The translations under genes were made by a program, and so were the position numbers. This document shows, piece by piece, positions 36,974 through 44,122 of a stretch of DNA of 64,000 nucleotides. Under the pieces are notes generated by a model. The model was not told where the DNA came from. It was given only the letters and a program-made list of their open reading frames with translations, and ran no database searches. This stretch comes from Alcaligenes sp. SDU_A2 (lineage in GTDB: Bacteria; Pseudomonadota; Gammaproteobacteria; Burkholderiales; Burkholderiaceae_B), in NCBI RefSeq assembly GCF_038237375.1, contig NZ_CP151273.1:2480001-2544000 (forward strand), read 5' to 3'. How positions within the stretch are numbered: position 1 is the first letter of the stretch; every line of letters begins with the position of its first letter.

Positions 36974-37541
36974 GTCTCTGCTCTCTTGTTGAAGTTATGC
37001 GACCCCGACCCGCAACAGCACCCTGCATGCCCTGGCCGGGTCGATCTGCGTAGCACTGGCCCGCAGGCGCAACACCCGCGCGGCAAGCAAAAACAACATC
37101 TGGTCAGCGATGCCTCATAGATATATCTAAAGACAGGTTTTTAAGTCTTTTAAGCAGAAAAAGAACCCGACCGACTCTTGAGCACATCCGTTCAAAATGC
37201 TGTTTTTATATTTCATGTTTAAATTATATTGATGTCAATAAACCTTGTAAGCCGCACCAAACAAGCACTCTAAGCATTTTCCCCTAGAAGCAAAAGACAG
37301 AAACACTCGCTTTCCTTGACCCACTTCGGCCCACAGGCCAACAGACATACCGCCTGTAAGCAATTATTGCCCCGGCTGCCCATCCAACAGATTGACCGCC
37401 CAGTATCCTCCCAGTACCGCACCTGGGATTTTTTCCTATTGCCAACACTCACCTTTCCATGCATTTGCACAAAATATATCCTTGATCACATTTTTCTTTA
37501 CAAAACTAGAAATCAGGATATATAATCTTTTTCTTTGCTGG
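36974..37541. other. Intergenic gap between porin and second tRNA-Asn
   Basis: No credible gene is seen in these 568 bp; short open frames lack ribosome sites and composition. It should hold the porin leader and promoter: TTGACA on the minus strand at 37,238-37,233 is followed by A/T-rich sequence with TATAA-like elements, about 260 bp upstream of the porin ATG. The tRNA promoter lies just before 37,542 (TATAAT at about 37,521). Confidence 0.5.
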
Positions 37542-37617
37542 TCCCCGATAGCTCAGTCGGTAGAGCGACGGACTGTTAATCCGCAGGTCCCAGGTTCGAG
37601 CCCTGGTCGGGGAGCCA
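37542..37617 (+). tRNA. tRNA-Asn (GTT), copy 2, island integration site
   Basis: All 76 bases are identical to copy 1, including anticodon GTT and encoded CCA. Its last 48 bp recur at 62,498-62,545, marking it as the attachment gene of the genomic island. The gene remains intact because the island end rebuilds the 3' part. Confidence 0.97.
37570..37617 (+). repeat. attL core (48 bp, tRNA-Asn 3' end)
   Basis: Exact 48 bp direct repeat with 62,498-62,545, spanning anticodon stem, T arm and acceptor/CCA. The same 48 bp also occurs in tRNA-Asn copy 1 (35,542-35,589). Confidence 0.93.
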
Positions 37618-37644
37618 CCGAATTCCGGCTCCAAGCCCTTGAAA

Positions 37645-37677
37645 AATAGCGCCTTTTTACGAAGGCGCTATTTTTTT
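37645..37677 (+). terminator. Terminator after tRNA-Asn copy 2 (island-borne)
   Basis: AATAGCGCCTT pairs with AAGGCGCTATT and is followed by a T-run, 27 bp past the tRNA. It belongs to the island, so insertion replaced the original tRNA terminator, which now lies beyond attR. Confidence 0.88.
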
Positions 37678-37704
37678 GCCCGGCACAAACTGCGCTTTTC
37701 GCCG

Positions 37705-37730
37705 TTTGATAGCGCAAATGATAGCGTTAA
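37705..37730 (+). repeat. 26 bp terminal direct repeat, left copy
   Basis: A 26 bp sequence containing two TGATAGCG units recurs exactly, in the same orientation, at 62,361-62,386 near the right end. It lies 88 bp inside attL; candidate arm-type site for the integrase or its accessory proteins. Confidence 0.7.
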
Positions 37731-37921
37731 GGTTAATTAGCGCTATCGGCCGCTCGGCCCCAGCGAAGCTGCAATCGCGGCGACGTACACGGGCCTCGGC
37801 CTGTGCCGTGCACTTTCGTCTAGGGCTCGCTTTTATCGCTTAACAGCTACCAGGTTTAGCTTTAAATGCACGCACCGGGGCACTCGCTAGACGCCTATAT
37901 CCAACTCGGAGATATAGGACC

Positions 37922-38011
37922 ATGATTTCACATTTTCACCTCACCCGGCTGATGGCGCGCGCCACCCACCGCCTTGTCGCTCGCTCATTTTCTCTCGGGG
38001 GTGCGCAATGA
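37922..38011 (+). CDS. 29-codon leader ORF coupled to the integrase
   Basis: ATG 37922 is preceded by GGAGATATAGGA, a good ribosome site, and encodes 29 residues (MISHFHLTRLMARATHRL...). Its TGA overlaps the integrase ATG (ATGA). The peptide is His/Arg-rich with no known domain. The geometry suggests translational coupling of integrase synthesis rather than a stand-alone protein, though expression is not demonstrated. Confidence 0.45.
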   Translation: MISHFHLTRLMARATHRLVARSFSLGGAQ

Positions 38012-39612
38012 GCCGCAAAATGCCCCAACCTTTCCCTTATCGCAAGGGCTGGCGCGCCCAAGTCACTCTGAAAAGCGGCGCACGCCCGTTTGCCGACTTC
38101 GCAACCTTTCAGGAAGCTAAAGAGTGGATTGCCGACATGCTGGCACTTGACCAAAACGAGCATGCCCCCAAGCTGGGCGGTCCAAGCCGCGCCACGCTGG
38201 CCGAAATGCTCACGGAGTACGCCAAAACAGTCACCGTGGCCAAAGGCGGTGCGGTCCAGGAGCTAACCCGCATCAACCACTATCTGTTACCGGCGGGCTT
38301 GCCTGCCTTAGCGCTCATTGACAATGACCTGGGCCACAAAGAGGTAGTCACGCTGCACGAAAAACACGCCCTCAAACGCGCCCGCAACGGTGATGACCAA
38401 GTGGATGCACCGCGTCGCGGTGCACGTAACGCCGCAGGCATCACCCCGCAGGGGTTTGCCGCGTACAACGAGGAACGCAGTCGCCAGGCGCACCCCCGCA
38501 CGTACGCGCACTACACCCTGTTAGCCAACAAGCGTGCCTCGCAAATCACGCGCGGTCACATTCGAAATCTGCAAACCGACATGACAGCCGAAGGCTATTC
38601 AGCCAGCACGATTCAAAAAGAAATCGCCCTGTTGAAAGCCCTGTTTAACACCGCCAAGAACGACTGGAGCTGGCAATGCTTTGAGAATCCGTGCGTCGGG
38701 ATACGCCTCAAACCAGGTAACGAGCGCATTGTTACGCTCAGCACCGAGCAACTGGTGCGCTTGCGTCAAGCCTTGTCCGAAGCCGACAACCCCCAGCTTT
38801 GGCCGCTGGTTGAGCTTGCCCTAACCACCGCCATGCGCCAGAGCACGTTGTTGCGCCTGCGCTGGGAAGACCTGAATTTTGTGGACCGAAACGTTAAAAC
38901 GTTAGGTAAAGGCGTTCGGGCACATGTGCCGCTGTGGCGCCCGGCACAAGACATACTGAATGGGCTGCCTGGGCCACGCACAGGAACGATTTTTACGATT
39001 AGCGAAGAGGCCATCCGTGCCGGGTGGTCCCGGGCGCGCGAACGGGCAGGCCTACCTAAAGATTTTTACTTTCGGGACCTGCGCCATGTGCTGCCCACAG
39101 AAATGGCACGCGCTGGGATGAATACCCTGCAAATCAGCCAGGTGCTGGGGCACACGTCGACACGCCAAGCCCAGGTGTACGTCAACTTGTTCAGCAACGA
39201 CATCGCGCCTGCCATGGACGAGAAGCTCAACACGACCAGCGCTCAAACGCCCAAGCAGTTGCTCTCCCAAGGCGACTGCTGGGACGCCTTGCGCGCGCAG
39301 AACAAGAGCCGACGTTTAAATGGCGATAACGGGGCATCAGCGCCTGCGCAGTCCTGGCCAGACGATACAGTTTTTGCGAACCAATCACCACCTTTACCAG
39401 AGCCGGCGAGCACCCCAGCGAGCACGGGTAACGTCATTGCCTTTCGCCCCCGAAAAGCTGCCTGCCCCCCCAGAAAGCGCACCGTGAAACAAACCGGGCC
39501 GCCTCCATCAACGGAGTGCGGCCCGGTTTTTTTTGGACTGATGGGCAAGCCGCCATCCCAAAAGCACTCAGCAATAATCGAGGCGCGACGGTGCTCGGTC
39601 AGCACCAGTTAA
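38008..39612 (+). CDS. int: Tyrosine-recombinase integrase of the island (apparent 3' frameshift)
   Basis: The integrase would recombine the tRNA-Asn attachment sites. The 534-residue open frame has an N-terminal arm-binding part, a SAM-like core-binding domain (about 150-225) and the catalytic domain: Arg in TTAMRQSTLLRLRW (about 275), the box II motif RDLRHVLPTE (about 356; Arg replaces the usual first His of HxxR), His in LGHTSTRQ and nucleophile Tyr in QAQVYVNLF (about 390). The last ~40 residues are suspect: a C7 tract at 39,465-39,471 precedes an out-of-frame TGA (39,485-39,487) and a strong terminator at 39,492. With one C fewer the protein would end just before the terminator, at about 493 residues. 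Confidence 0.9.
   Translation: MSRKMPQPFPYRKGWRAQVTLKSGARPFADFATFQEAKEWIADMLALDQNEHAPKLGGPSRATLAEMLTEYAKTVTVAKGGAVQELTRINHYLLPAGLPALALIDNDLGHKEVVTLHEKHALKRARNGDDQVDAPRRGARNAAGITPQGFAAYNEERSRQAHPRTYAHYTLLANKRASQITRGHIRNLQTDMTAEGYSASTIQKEIALLKALFNTAKNDWSWQCFENPCVGIRLKPGNERIVTLSTEQLVRLRQALSEADNPQLWPLVELALTTAMRQSTLLRLRWEDLNFVDRNVKTLGKGVRAHVPLWRPAQDILNGLPGPRTGTIFTISEEAIRAGWSRARERAGLPKDFYFRDLRHVLPTEMARAGMNTLQISQVLGHTSTRQAQVYVNLFSNDIAPAMDEKLNTTSAQTPKQLLSQGDCWDALRAQNKSRRLNGDNGASAPAQSWPDDTVFANQSPPLPEPASTPASTGNVIAFRPRKAACPPRKRTVKQTGPPPSTECGPVFFGLMGKPPSQKHSAIIEARRCSVSTS
39492..39534 (+). terminator. Intrinsic terminator inside the 3' end of the integrase frame
   Basis: AACCGGGCCGC pairs with GCGGCCCGGTT (plus inner CTCC/GGAG), followed by eight Ts. 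It lies 78 bp before the in-frame stop of the integrase but 5 bp after the TGA reached in the alternative frame. Confidence 0.9.
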
Positions 39613-39696
39613 AGCTAAAACCAAATGTGTTGGTGCGACCGACTCATGTGCCTATACGTGCTAGGCAATTACGCCCCACACATAGGATATGACGCC

Positions 39697-39936
39697 ATGA
39701 CACAAGCCACACCAAATTTCGCCACGCTCTACGACAAAACCTCGGTCGCTCAGGTATTGCGTATGCCTGAACGCTCACTGGAGCGCCTCGTGCGCGCCCG
39801 ACGTTTCCCGGCCCCCGTGCGCCTGGGACGCAACGCTTACTGGCACAGCAACGTGGTCGATAGCTGGCTTGAGGCAACCTTTGCCAAGCAATTGGCCTGG
39901 GACAAGAATCGCAAAGGGTTGGCACCCCGTGCGTGA
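39697..39936 (+). CDS. AlpA-like excisionase/regulator
   Basis: I start at ATG 39697 (MTQATPNFATLYDKTSVAQVLRMPERSLERLVRARRFPAPVRLGRNAYWHSNVVDSWLE), 79 residues, with TAGGA upstream. It is a small winged-helix protein of the AlpA/MerR-like excisionase type: the pattern 'RLVRARRFPAPVRLGRNAYWHSNVVDSWL' is diagnostic. Such proteins act as recombination directionality factors or activate integrase genes. It follows the integrase terminator and so has its own promoter, and converges on a hypothetical gene with 6 bp between stops. Confidence 0.82.
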   Translation: MTQATPNFATLYDKTSVAQVLRMPERSLERLVRARRFPAPVRLGRNAYWHSNVVDSWLEATFAKQLAWDKNRKGLAPRA

Positions 39937-39942
39937 GCAACG

Positions 39943-40488
39943 CTAGCGAAACAGAACAACGACGACAGTTTCAACCGGTACGCCTGGAACATACGAGCGC
40001 TCTGCCTGCGGGCTTGCAGCTTCAGAAACTTCTTTGGTGCAGGCCTCGCCTTTGAGGGGCGCAGCAGGAGCACACCGTGCAGCAGCACTGTAGGCAAGCC
40101 TGGCCTGCGGTGTGTGCTTGACCGCTACGGACATTAACATTGCATCACCCGAAGCTGCATCATCAAGCAACCAGCAAAATCTTTTCTGCTTAAACACACT
40201 CTTTAACCAGAGTTGCCCATTGGGCGTCGTAACGTCCACTAAAGCGCGGAACTGGACTGCGCCCACCTGGACACTGGTTTTAACCAATCCGGTGTCGGGA
40301 AACAGCAAAAAGCGCCCTTTGTAATAGCCGTCTGCGTCGATGACCACGTTATCGAACGTGCATTGCAGGGCGAAGTCGCCGGGTTGCGCTTGAGCGTCAA
40401 TTGTTCGCAAGTCAGCCGCGAGCTCGCTTGGCGAGAGAATCACGCCGTCAAAAATCTGTGGTTCCTGCGGACGTTGTGCCGTTGTCAT
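39943..40488 (-). CDS. Hypothetical protein, downstream of XRE regulator
   Basis: I do not recognise this 181-residue protein. It starts at ATG 40488 (MTTAQRPQEPQIFDGVILSP), with GGAGG seven bases upstream. It has no signal peptide or membrane helix; the N-terminal two thirds look like a beta-rich soluble domain (FDNVVIDADGYYKGRFLLFPDTG, QVGAVQFRALVDVTTPNGQLWLKSVFKQKRFCWLL), and the C-terminus is low-complexity Ala/Pro/Glu-rich. A palindrome TTTCG-ATTA-CGAAA lies upstream and recurs before the XRE gene, so the two are probably controlled together. It might be a partner of the XRE protein, but no toxin motif is visible. Confidence 0.7.
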   Translation of the reverse strand: MTTAQRPQEPQIFDGVILSPSELAADLRTIDAQAQPGDFALQCTFDNVVIDADGYYKGRFLLFPDTGLVKTSVQVGAVQFRALVDVTTPNGQLWLKSVFKQKRFCWLLDDAASGDAMLMSVAVKHTPQARLAYSAAARCAPAAPLKGEACTKEVSEAASPQAERSYVPGVPVETVVVVLFR

Positions 40489-40543
40489 GGGGCCTCCGAA
40501 AAAACCTTCATATTGACAACGGGCGCCGTCGCGCGGCAACGAT

Positions 40544-40557
40544 TTTCGATTACGAAA
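40544..40557. promoter_or_regulatory. Palindromic operator, copy 1
   Basis: TTTCGATTACGAAA followed by TTCT, upstream of the hypothetical gene. It is repeated with one change at 40,935-40,948. Confidence 0.7.
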
Positions 40558-40586
40558 TTCTTACCTCGCCCTGCTCAACACGGACG

Positions 40587-40907
40587 TCAACGCTTGAGAT
40601 TAAGCTGCCCGCTCACAATTTCGTCAACAATAGATAATGGGGCATTGATTCCGGGAGGCTGACCAAGCCAGCGCCCACCAGCTTGCACAAATGACTCAAG
40701 CTCAACGCGCAAAGGCCCTGGGACCGTCATCAATTCCATTCCCAGGGCTCTTGCCATTTCATACAGCGTTGAAAAGTAGGGGTCTGTCGCGCCCGATTCG
40801 ACTTGTTGCACGGTAGAACGACTTAACATCGCCCGCTGGGCAAGTTGCCCCTGCGTCCACCCACGCGCCTTCCTGGCTTTAATCAAACTTTCGAGCAACG
40901 CCTGCAT
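40587..40907 (-). CDS. XRE-family HTH regulator
   Basis: The 106-residue protein has an N-terminal Cro/CI helix-turn-helix (LIKARKARGWTQGQLAQRAMLSRSTVQQVESGATDPYFSTLYEMARALGMEL), like HipB-type antitoxins and small repressors. The C-terminal ~35 residues are unique. The palindrome TTTCGACTACGAAA sits 27 bp upstream and a near-identical copy lies beyond its stop, before the next gene, so it probably represses both. A toxin partner of known family is not seen. Confidence 0.82.
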   Translation of the reverse strand: MQALLESLIKARKARGWTQGQLAQRAMLSRSTVQQVESGATDPYFSTLYEMARALGMELMTVPGPLRVELESFVQAGGRWLGQPPGINAPLSIVDEIVSGQLNLKR

Positions 40908-40933
40908 AAATAAGCCTCATAAAAACAAAATCT

Positions 40934-40949
40934 ATTTCGACTACGAAAT
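40934..40949. promoter_or_regulatory. Palindromic operator, copy 2
   Basis: ATTTCGACTACGAAAT, 16 bp, lies between the divergent XRE gene (minus) and the KfrA-N-like gene (plus); the 18 bp TTTCGAYTACGAAATTCT is shared with copy 1. Confidence 0.72.
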
Positions 40950-40997
40950 TCTGGTGTCGCTATACGGAACGTGAACGTTTCACAACAGGACACCAAC

Positions 40998-41180
40998 ATG
41001 ATAAAAGCAGTCAAGCAGCGTGGGTGCCCGGGCATCAGCATCGACGACGTACGGCAGGCTGTTGATTCTCTGCAGAAGCAGGGACGACATCCTGGGCCCG
41101 TTAATGTGCGTCTAGAGTTAGGGCGCGGAAGCTACTCAACTATTACAAGATACCTGAGAGCCATCGAATCGAGAAAGTGA
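40998..41180 (+). CDS. KfrA N-terminal-domain-like DNA-binding mini-protein
   Basis: The 60-residue product (ATG 40998, preceded by AGGA) matches the N-terminal DNA-binding pattern of plasmid KfrA proteins: ISIDDVRQAVDSLQKQGRHPGPVNVRLELGRGSYSTITRYLRAIE (D-V-x-x-A, VR-x-x-LG-x-GS-x-x-TI). Full KfrA proteins add a long coiled coil, absent here; the gene stops right after the DNA-binding part and a terminator follows, so it looks like a genuine stand-alone domain. Divergent from the XRE gene. Confidence 0.65.
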   Translation: MIKAVKQRGCPGISIDDVRQAVDSLQKQGRHPGPVNVRLELGRGSYSTITRYLRAIESRK

Positions 41181-41185
41181 TTTCT

Positions 41186-41211
41186 GGCGGCCTTTTTGGC
41201 CGCCTTTCTTT
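41186..41211 (+). terminator. Terminator after the KfrA-N-like gene
   Basis: GGCGGCC - TTTTT - GGCCGCC - TTTCTTT, 5 bp after the stop codon. Confidence 0.9.
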
Positions 41212-41212
41212 G

Positions 41213-42009
41213 TCCTGAAAATGCCTGGGACGCGATACTTAAAAAGCCTACCTTACCTGAGAAGGCCCTGCGCTTGCCACTTGGTCGAATGCAGTTGGTG
41301 AATAGCAATAACTCCTTTATTTATATAAAGGAAAACGCCTTTATAAAAAAGCCTAACTGGATTTTGGTGAAGCCTGAACTATGGGCAAAACTCCCCCCAA
41401 CCCTGATGAATGTCAGAGGTTTGAGTTTTTCCCTGACTGGATTTCGGAGCCAGCCGTCACCACGGGCACAACGGTCACATGCAAATGCCGTTGCACAGCT
41501 AGACTATTCGAAGGTTGCATCCTTCGCCGCTCCCCTTCTTGCTGCAGAAACTCCCAGGGTGCACCCTGAGCGTCCCGCTTGGTGCAAATACATCCACTGG
41601 TCGCGGTGGATTGAACCCCCTCACCAGTTAAATGTATATGCACCGAATTTATATCCGGTTGCCCATGTGCCAGAGACATGGTGCATGTCGTCAATGCAGC
41701 GACCCGATGGCTTTTATCACGCCCGCTGAGGCGGTAAGAGCCAAACTTCAATTTCATGCTTTTTTAGATTTAACCGTGGTTGCTATACGAATAGCCACAG
41801 AGGTTTTTGAGGTTAGCGACGAAACCGTTGTGTCACATACACCAAAGACCTCTGATAAATGAATAACGGCAATTAATCTGTACTTCGTGAATCAAGTACG
41901 AATCAAGACAGGTTGTCCGTTTTCAATGTTTATGCGGCTTTTCAGGAGGCGTCCGTTATTCCCGAATTAACGCCGCCGTTATTCGACAACGTAGCAAATA
42001 GCATTGGTT
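41213..42009. other. ~800 bp gap of unclear content in the island
   Basis: The sequence is AT-richer than its surroundings and holds several overlapping short open frames on both strands, none with a recognisable domain or good ribosome site. A Shine-Dalgarno-like AGGAGG at 41,944-41,949 is followed by no usable start codon at proper distance. It may contain gene remnants or the control region of the downstream recombinase-like gene. Confidence 0.5.
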
Positions 42010-44055
42010 ATGAACTCAAAAACCCAATCCTCGATTTTTGGAATCGAACGTTCTGCATCTCACGAACTGGCATCACCGTCGTTTTCAACAATACGATACA
42101 AGGACCTGCATGAGGCTGGAAAAAAACTGCTGAATGGTGCAGGTCGAACTTCACAGCAAGTTGCAAACTTCGCATCAGCACTTAACCTGTGGATGCGAAC
42201 ATTTGCCCTTTCACTGGACTCGTTTGTCGGTACCGAATTCACGACGCAATTCGACAAGCACTTGCTGCAATTCTCTGACCTTCAAACCGAACGCCTGGCG
42301 GCTAGAACGCTCAAAGACAGGCAAGAGCAGATTATTCAGTGGAACCAAATATTTGAGTCCATGAATCGCACAGACTCTTTACCGTCAACATTCCACGAAG
42401 CAGTAAGGGTAATGCTGAATACAAGTGGTCTTTCAAAAGCTGACGCGTGTCGTCGTGCAGGTATAACACCACCAACATTGAACCGGTGGTTAACCGGCCC
42501 GTATCTTCCTGATGTCTCATCTAAAGCGTCTGTAGAAGCACTTGCCCAGGCACTCGGTTTTGACCCTGCGGTGTTGACATCAAGACAACCGCCACGGCGA
42601 CGCCCACGATATTCCCGCAATCAGAAGGTTGGAGACAAGCCGACTGTTTACAGCCAGCGCGTCGCTCGCAATCGTGCTGAAACACCGGGTTTTTCTCTGA
42701 AGCCCACAACTCGCATTCGGGAACAATGGTATGAGGTAATTTCGTTCAAGACGGATACGACTAGGGAGACAGCGAACAAGCGAAACAGTTGGCGTTTAAA
42801 ACCACTCGAGTCGACGGGTGCGCGTGTTCAGTGGTCGATGCTCTTTGACGGTTATGTGTGCATCACCGCAGGCGTAGCCTGGAATAACATCAGCAATTAT
42901 CTGGGCTACCTGAGGTTGCCGCGGCCAAAAGGTCAAGGTATTGAAGACAGTGATGTTGACACATTGGCCTGGCTTACGTTTCCCGAACTTATCAAACAAT
43001 ATGTATTGTGGAATCGTCGACGAGCGGGCAACGTCCGTCATAACGGCTTGGTAACGTTTCTTCAAATGATACTGTCACTCGTTGCGCCACAACGTGGTGT
43101 CCTCTGGAATACCCCTTCGTTGTCAGAAACGCTTCCGGCAGGCAGGTTCTCAGTGTCTTTAGAGGACTGGCATGGGCATTGTGCGGTTGCTCATGAGAAA
43201 ATCAGTGCGCAATTGAGGGCTTTGCTTAACGAAGGTTCTCCGGTTCGTTCGCGAGAGTCGCATAGTCGTGCGGCGGTTATCTTGAATAGTTCGTATCCGT
43301 TGAGGGAATTGCTACGCCTACCCAAAGGCCTCGAGGATAACCCACCGCCGACAGCGCATCAGCGTGACTACCGAGCTTGGCTCAGGGACATGGTTCTTAT
43401 CAAGCTGTTGGTCAGCAACCCCTTGCGAGTCAATCATTTTTCAGTAATGACTTATCGAGCGGATGGCACGGGCAACCTTTATCGAGCAAGCACTGGAGAA
43501 TGGCGTCTGCGCTTTCAGTCATCTGACTTCAAGAATGAGCGAGGTGCGGCTCACACTGACTATGATGTAGCAGTTGAGTCGTCAGTCGGTCCTTGGATTC
43601 AGCGCTATCTGTCCGAGGCGCGTCCGTATGCTGTCGACGCGGATAGCACCGATTACTTTCTTTTGCCCTTTGTTCGTGGCCCACGAGCATACGATGAGGG
43701 TAAAACCTGGCAGCCTAGGAAAAGTACGAGCCGCACCATGATTAGTGCGTTGGAAGAACACAATCTTGAGCCCGCTGGCAATTGGTTGAGTGATTCAATC
43801 AGCGTGAGGTTTTACGTGCTGACAAAGCTGTATCTACCAGAAACCCAAGGTTTTCGCCCTCACATCATTCGGCATATTATTGCTACCGACCATTTGAAAC
43901 GTCATCCACGTGACTATCTGACAGTTGCTCATCTTCTGCATGACAAACTTGAGACTGTGATAAAAAATTATGGACACTTGACTGTTGATGATGGCTTGCG
44001 CGTGTTGCACTCGGGTGTGCAAGAGGCGATGCTTGAACTTGCTAATAGTCACTGA
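42010..44055 (+). CDS. HTH-containing tyrosine-recombinase-like protein
   Basis: The 681-residue protein is not a standard integrase. Residues about 125-195 look like an XRE-type HTH (TFHEAVRVMLNTSGLSKADACRRAGITPPTLNRWLTGPYLPDVSSKASVEALAQALGFDP). The C-terminal ~250 residues resemble a tyrosine-recombinase catalytic domain: Arg in SNPLRVNHFSVMTY (about 472), HIIRHIIATDHLKRHP (about 618, HxxR), and Tyr in VIKNYGHLTVDDGL (about 653). It could be a DNA-breaking accessory recombinase of the island, or a protein that retains the fold for DNA binding only. ATG 42010 is chosen; the only other in-frame option is TTG 42004. Confidence 0.65.
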   Translation: MNSKTQSSIFGIERSASHELASPSFSTIRYKDLHEAGKKLLNGAGRTSQQVANFASALNLWMRTFALSLDSFVGTEFTTQFDKHLLQFSDLQTERLAARTLKDRQEQIIQWNQIFESMNRTDSLPSTFHEAVRVMLNTSGLSKADACRRAGITPPTLNRWLTGPYLPDVSSKASVEALAQALGFDPAVLTSRQPPRRRPRYSRNQKVGDKPTVYSQRVARNRAETPGFSLKPTTRIREQWYEVISFKTDTTRETANKRNSWRLKPLESTGARVQWSMLFDGYVCITAGVAWNNISNYLGYLRLPRPKGQGIEDSDVDTLAWLTFPELIKQYVLWNRRRAGNVRHNGLVTFLQMILSLVAPQRGVLWNTPSLSETLPAGRFSVSLEDWHGHCAVAHEKISAQLRALLNEGSPVRSRESHSRAAVILNSSYPLRELLRLPKGLEDNPPPTAHQRDYRAWLRDMVLIKLLVSNPLRVNHFSVMTYRADGTGNLYRASTGEWRLRFQSSDFKNERGAAHTDYDVAVESSVGPWIQRYLSEARPYAVDADSTDYFLLPFVRGPRAYDEGKTWQPRKSTSRTMISALEEHNLEPAGNWLSDSISVRFYVLTKLYLPETQGFRPHIIRHIIATDHLKRHPRDYLTVAHLLHDKLETVIKNYGHLTVDDGLRVLHSGVQEAMLELANSH

Positions 44056-44078
44056 CAGGCTTGCATCCCTTCCACCTT

Positions 44079-44108
44079 AAAAAAAATGGCCAGCTATTCG
44101 CTGGCCAT
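44079..44108 (-). terminator. Terminator of the defence-like operon
   Basis: On the minus strand ATGGCCAGC - GAATA - GCTGGCCAT is followed by eight Ts, 15 bp after the helicase stop. It ends the five-gene minus-strand operon and faces the recombinase-like gene. Confidence 0.92.
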
Positions 44109-44122
44109 CTCCGAAAGAGCAG

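Noticed and set aside
37316-37525. 69-codon plus-strand open frame upstream of tRNA-Asn copy 2
   Set aside because: Lies in the probable porin upstream region, lacks a ribosome site and shows no domain.
41196-41729. 177-codon plus-strand open frame after the KfrA-N-like gene
   Set aside because: Its first codons lie inside the terminator, no ribosome site fits, an overlapping frame looks equally protein-like, and no domain is seen.
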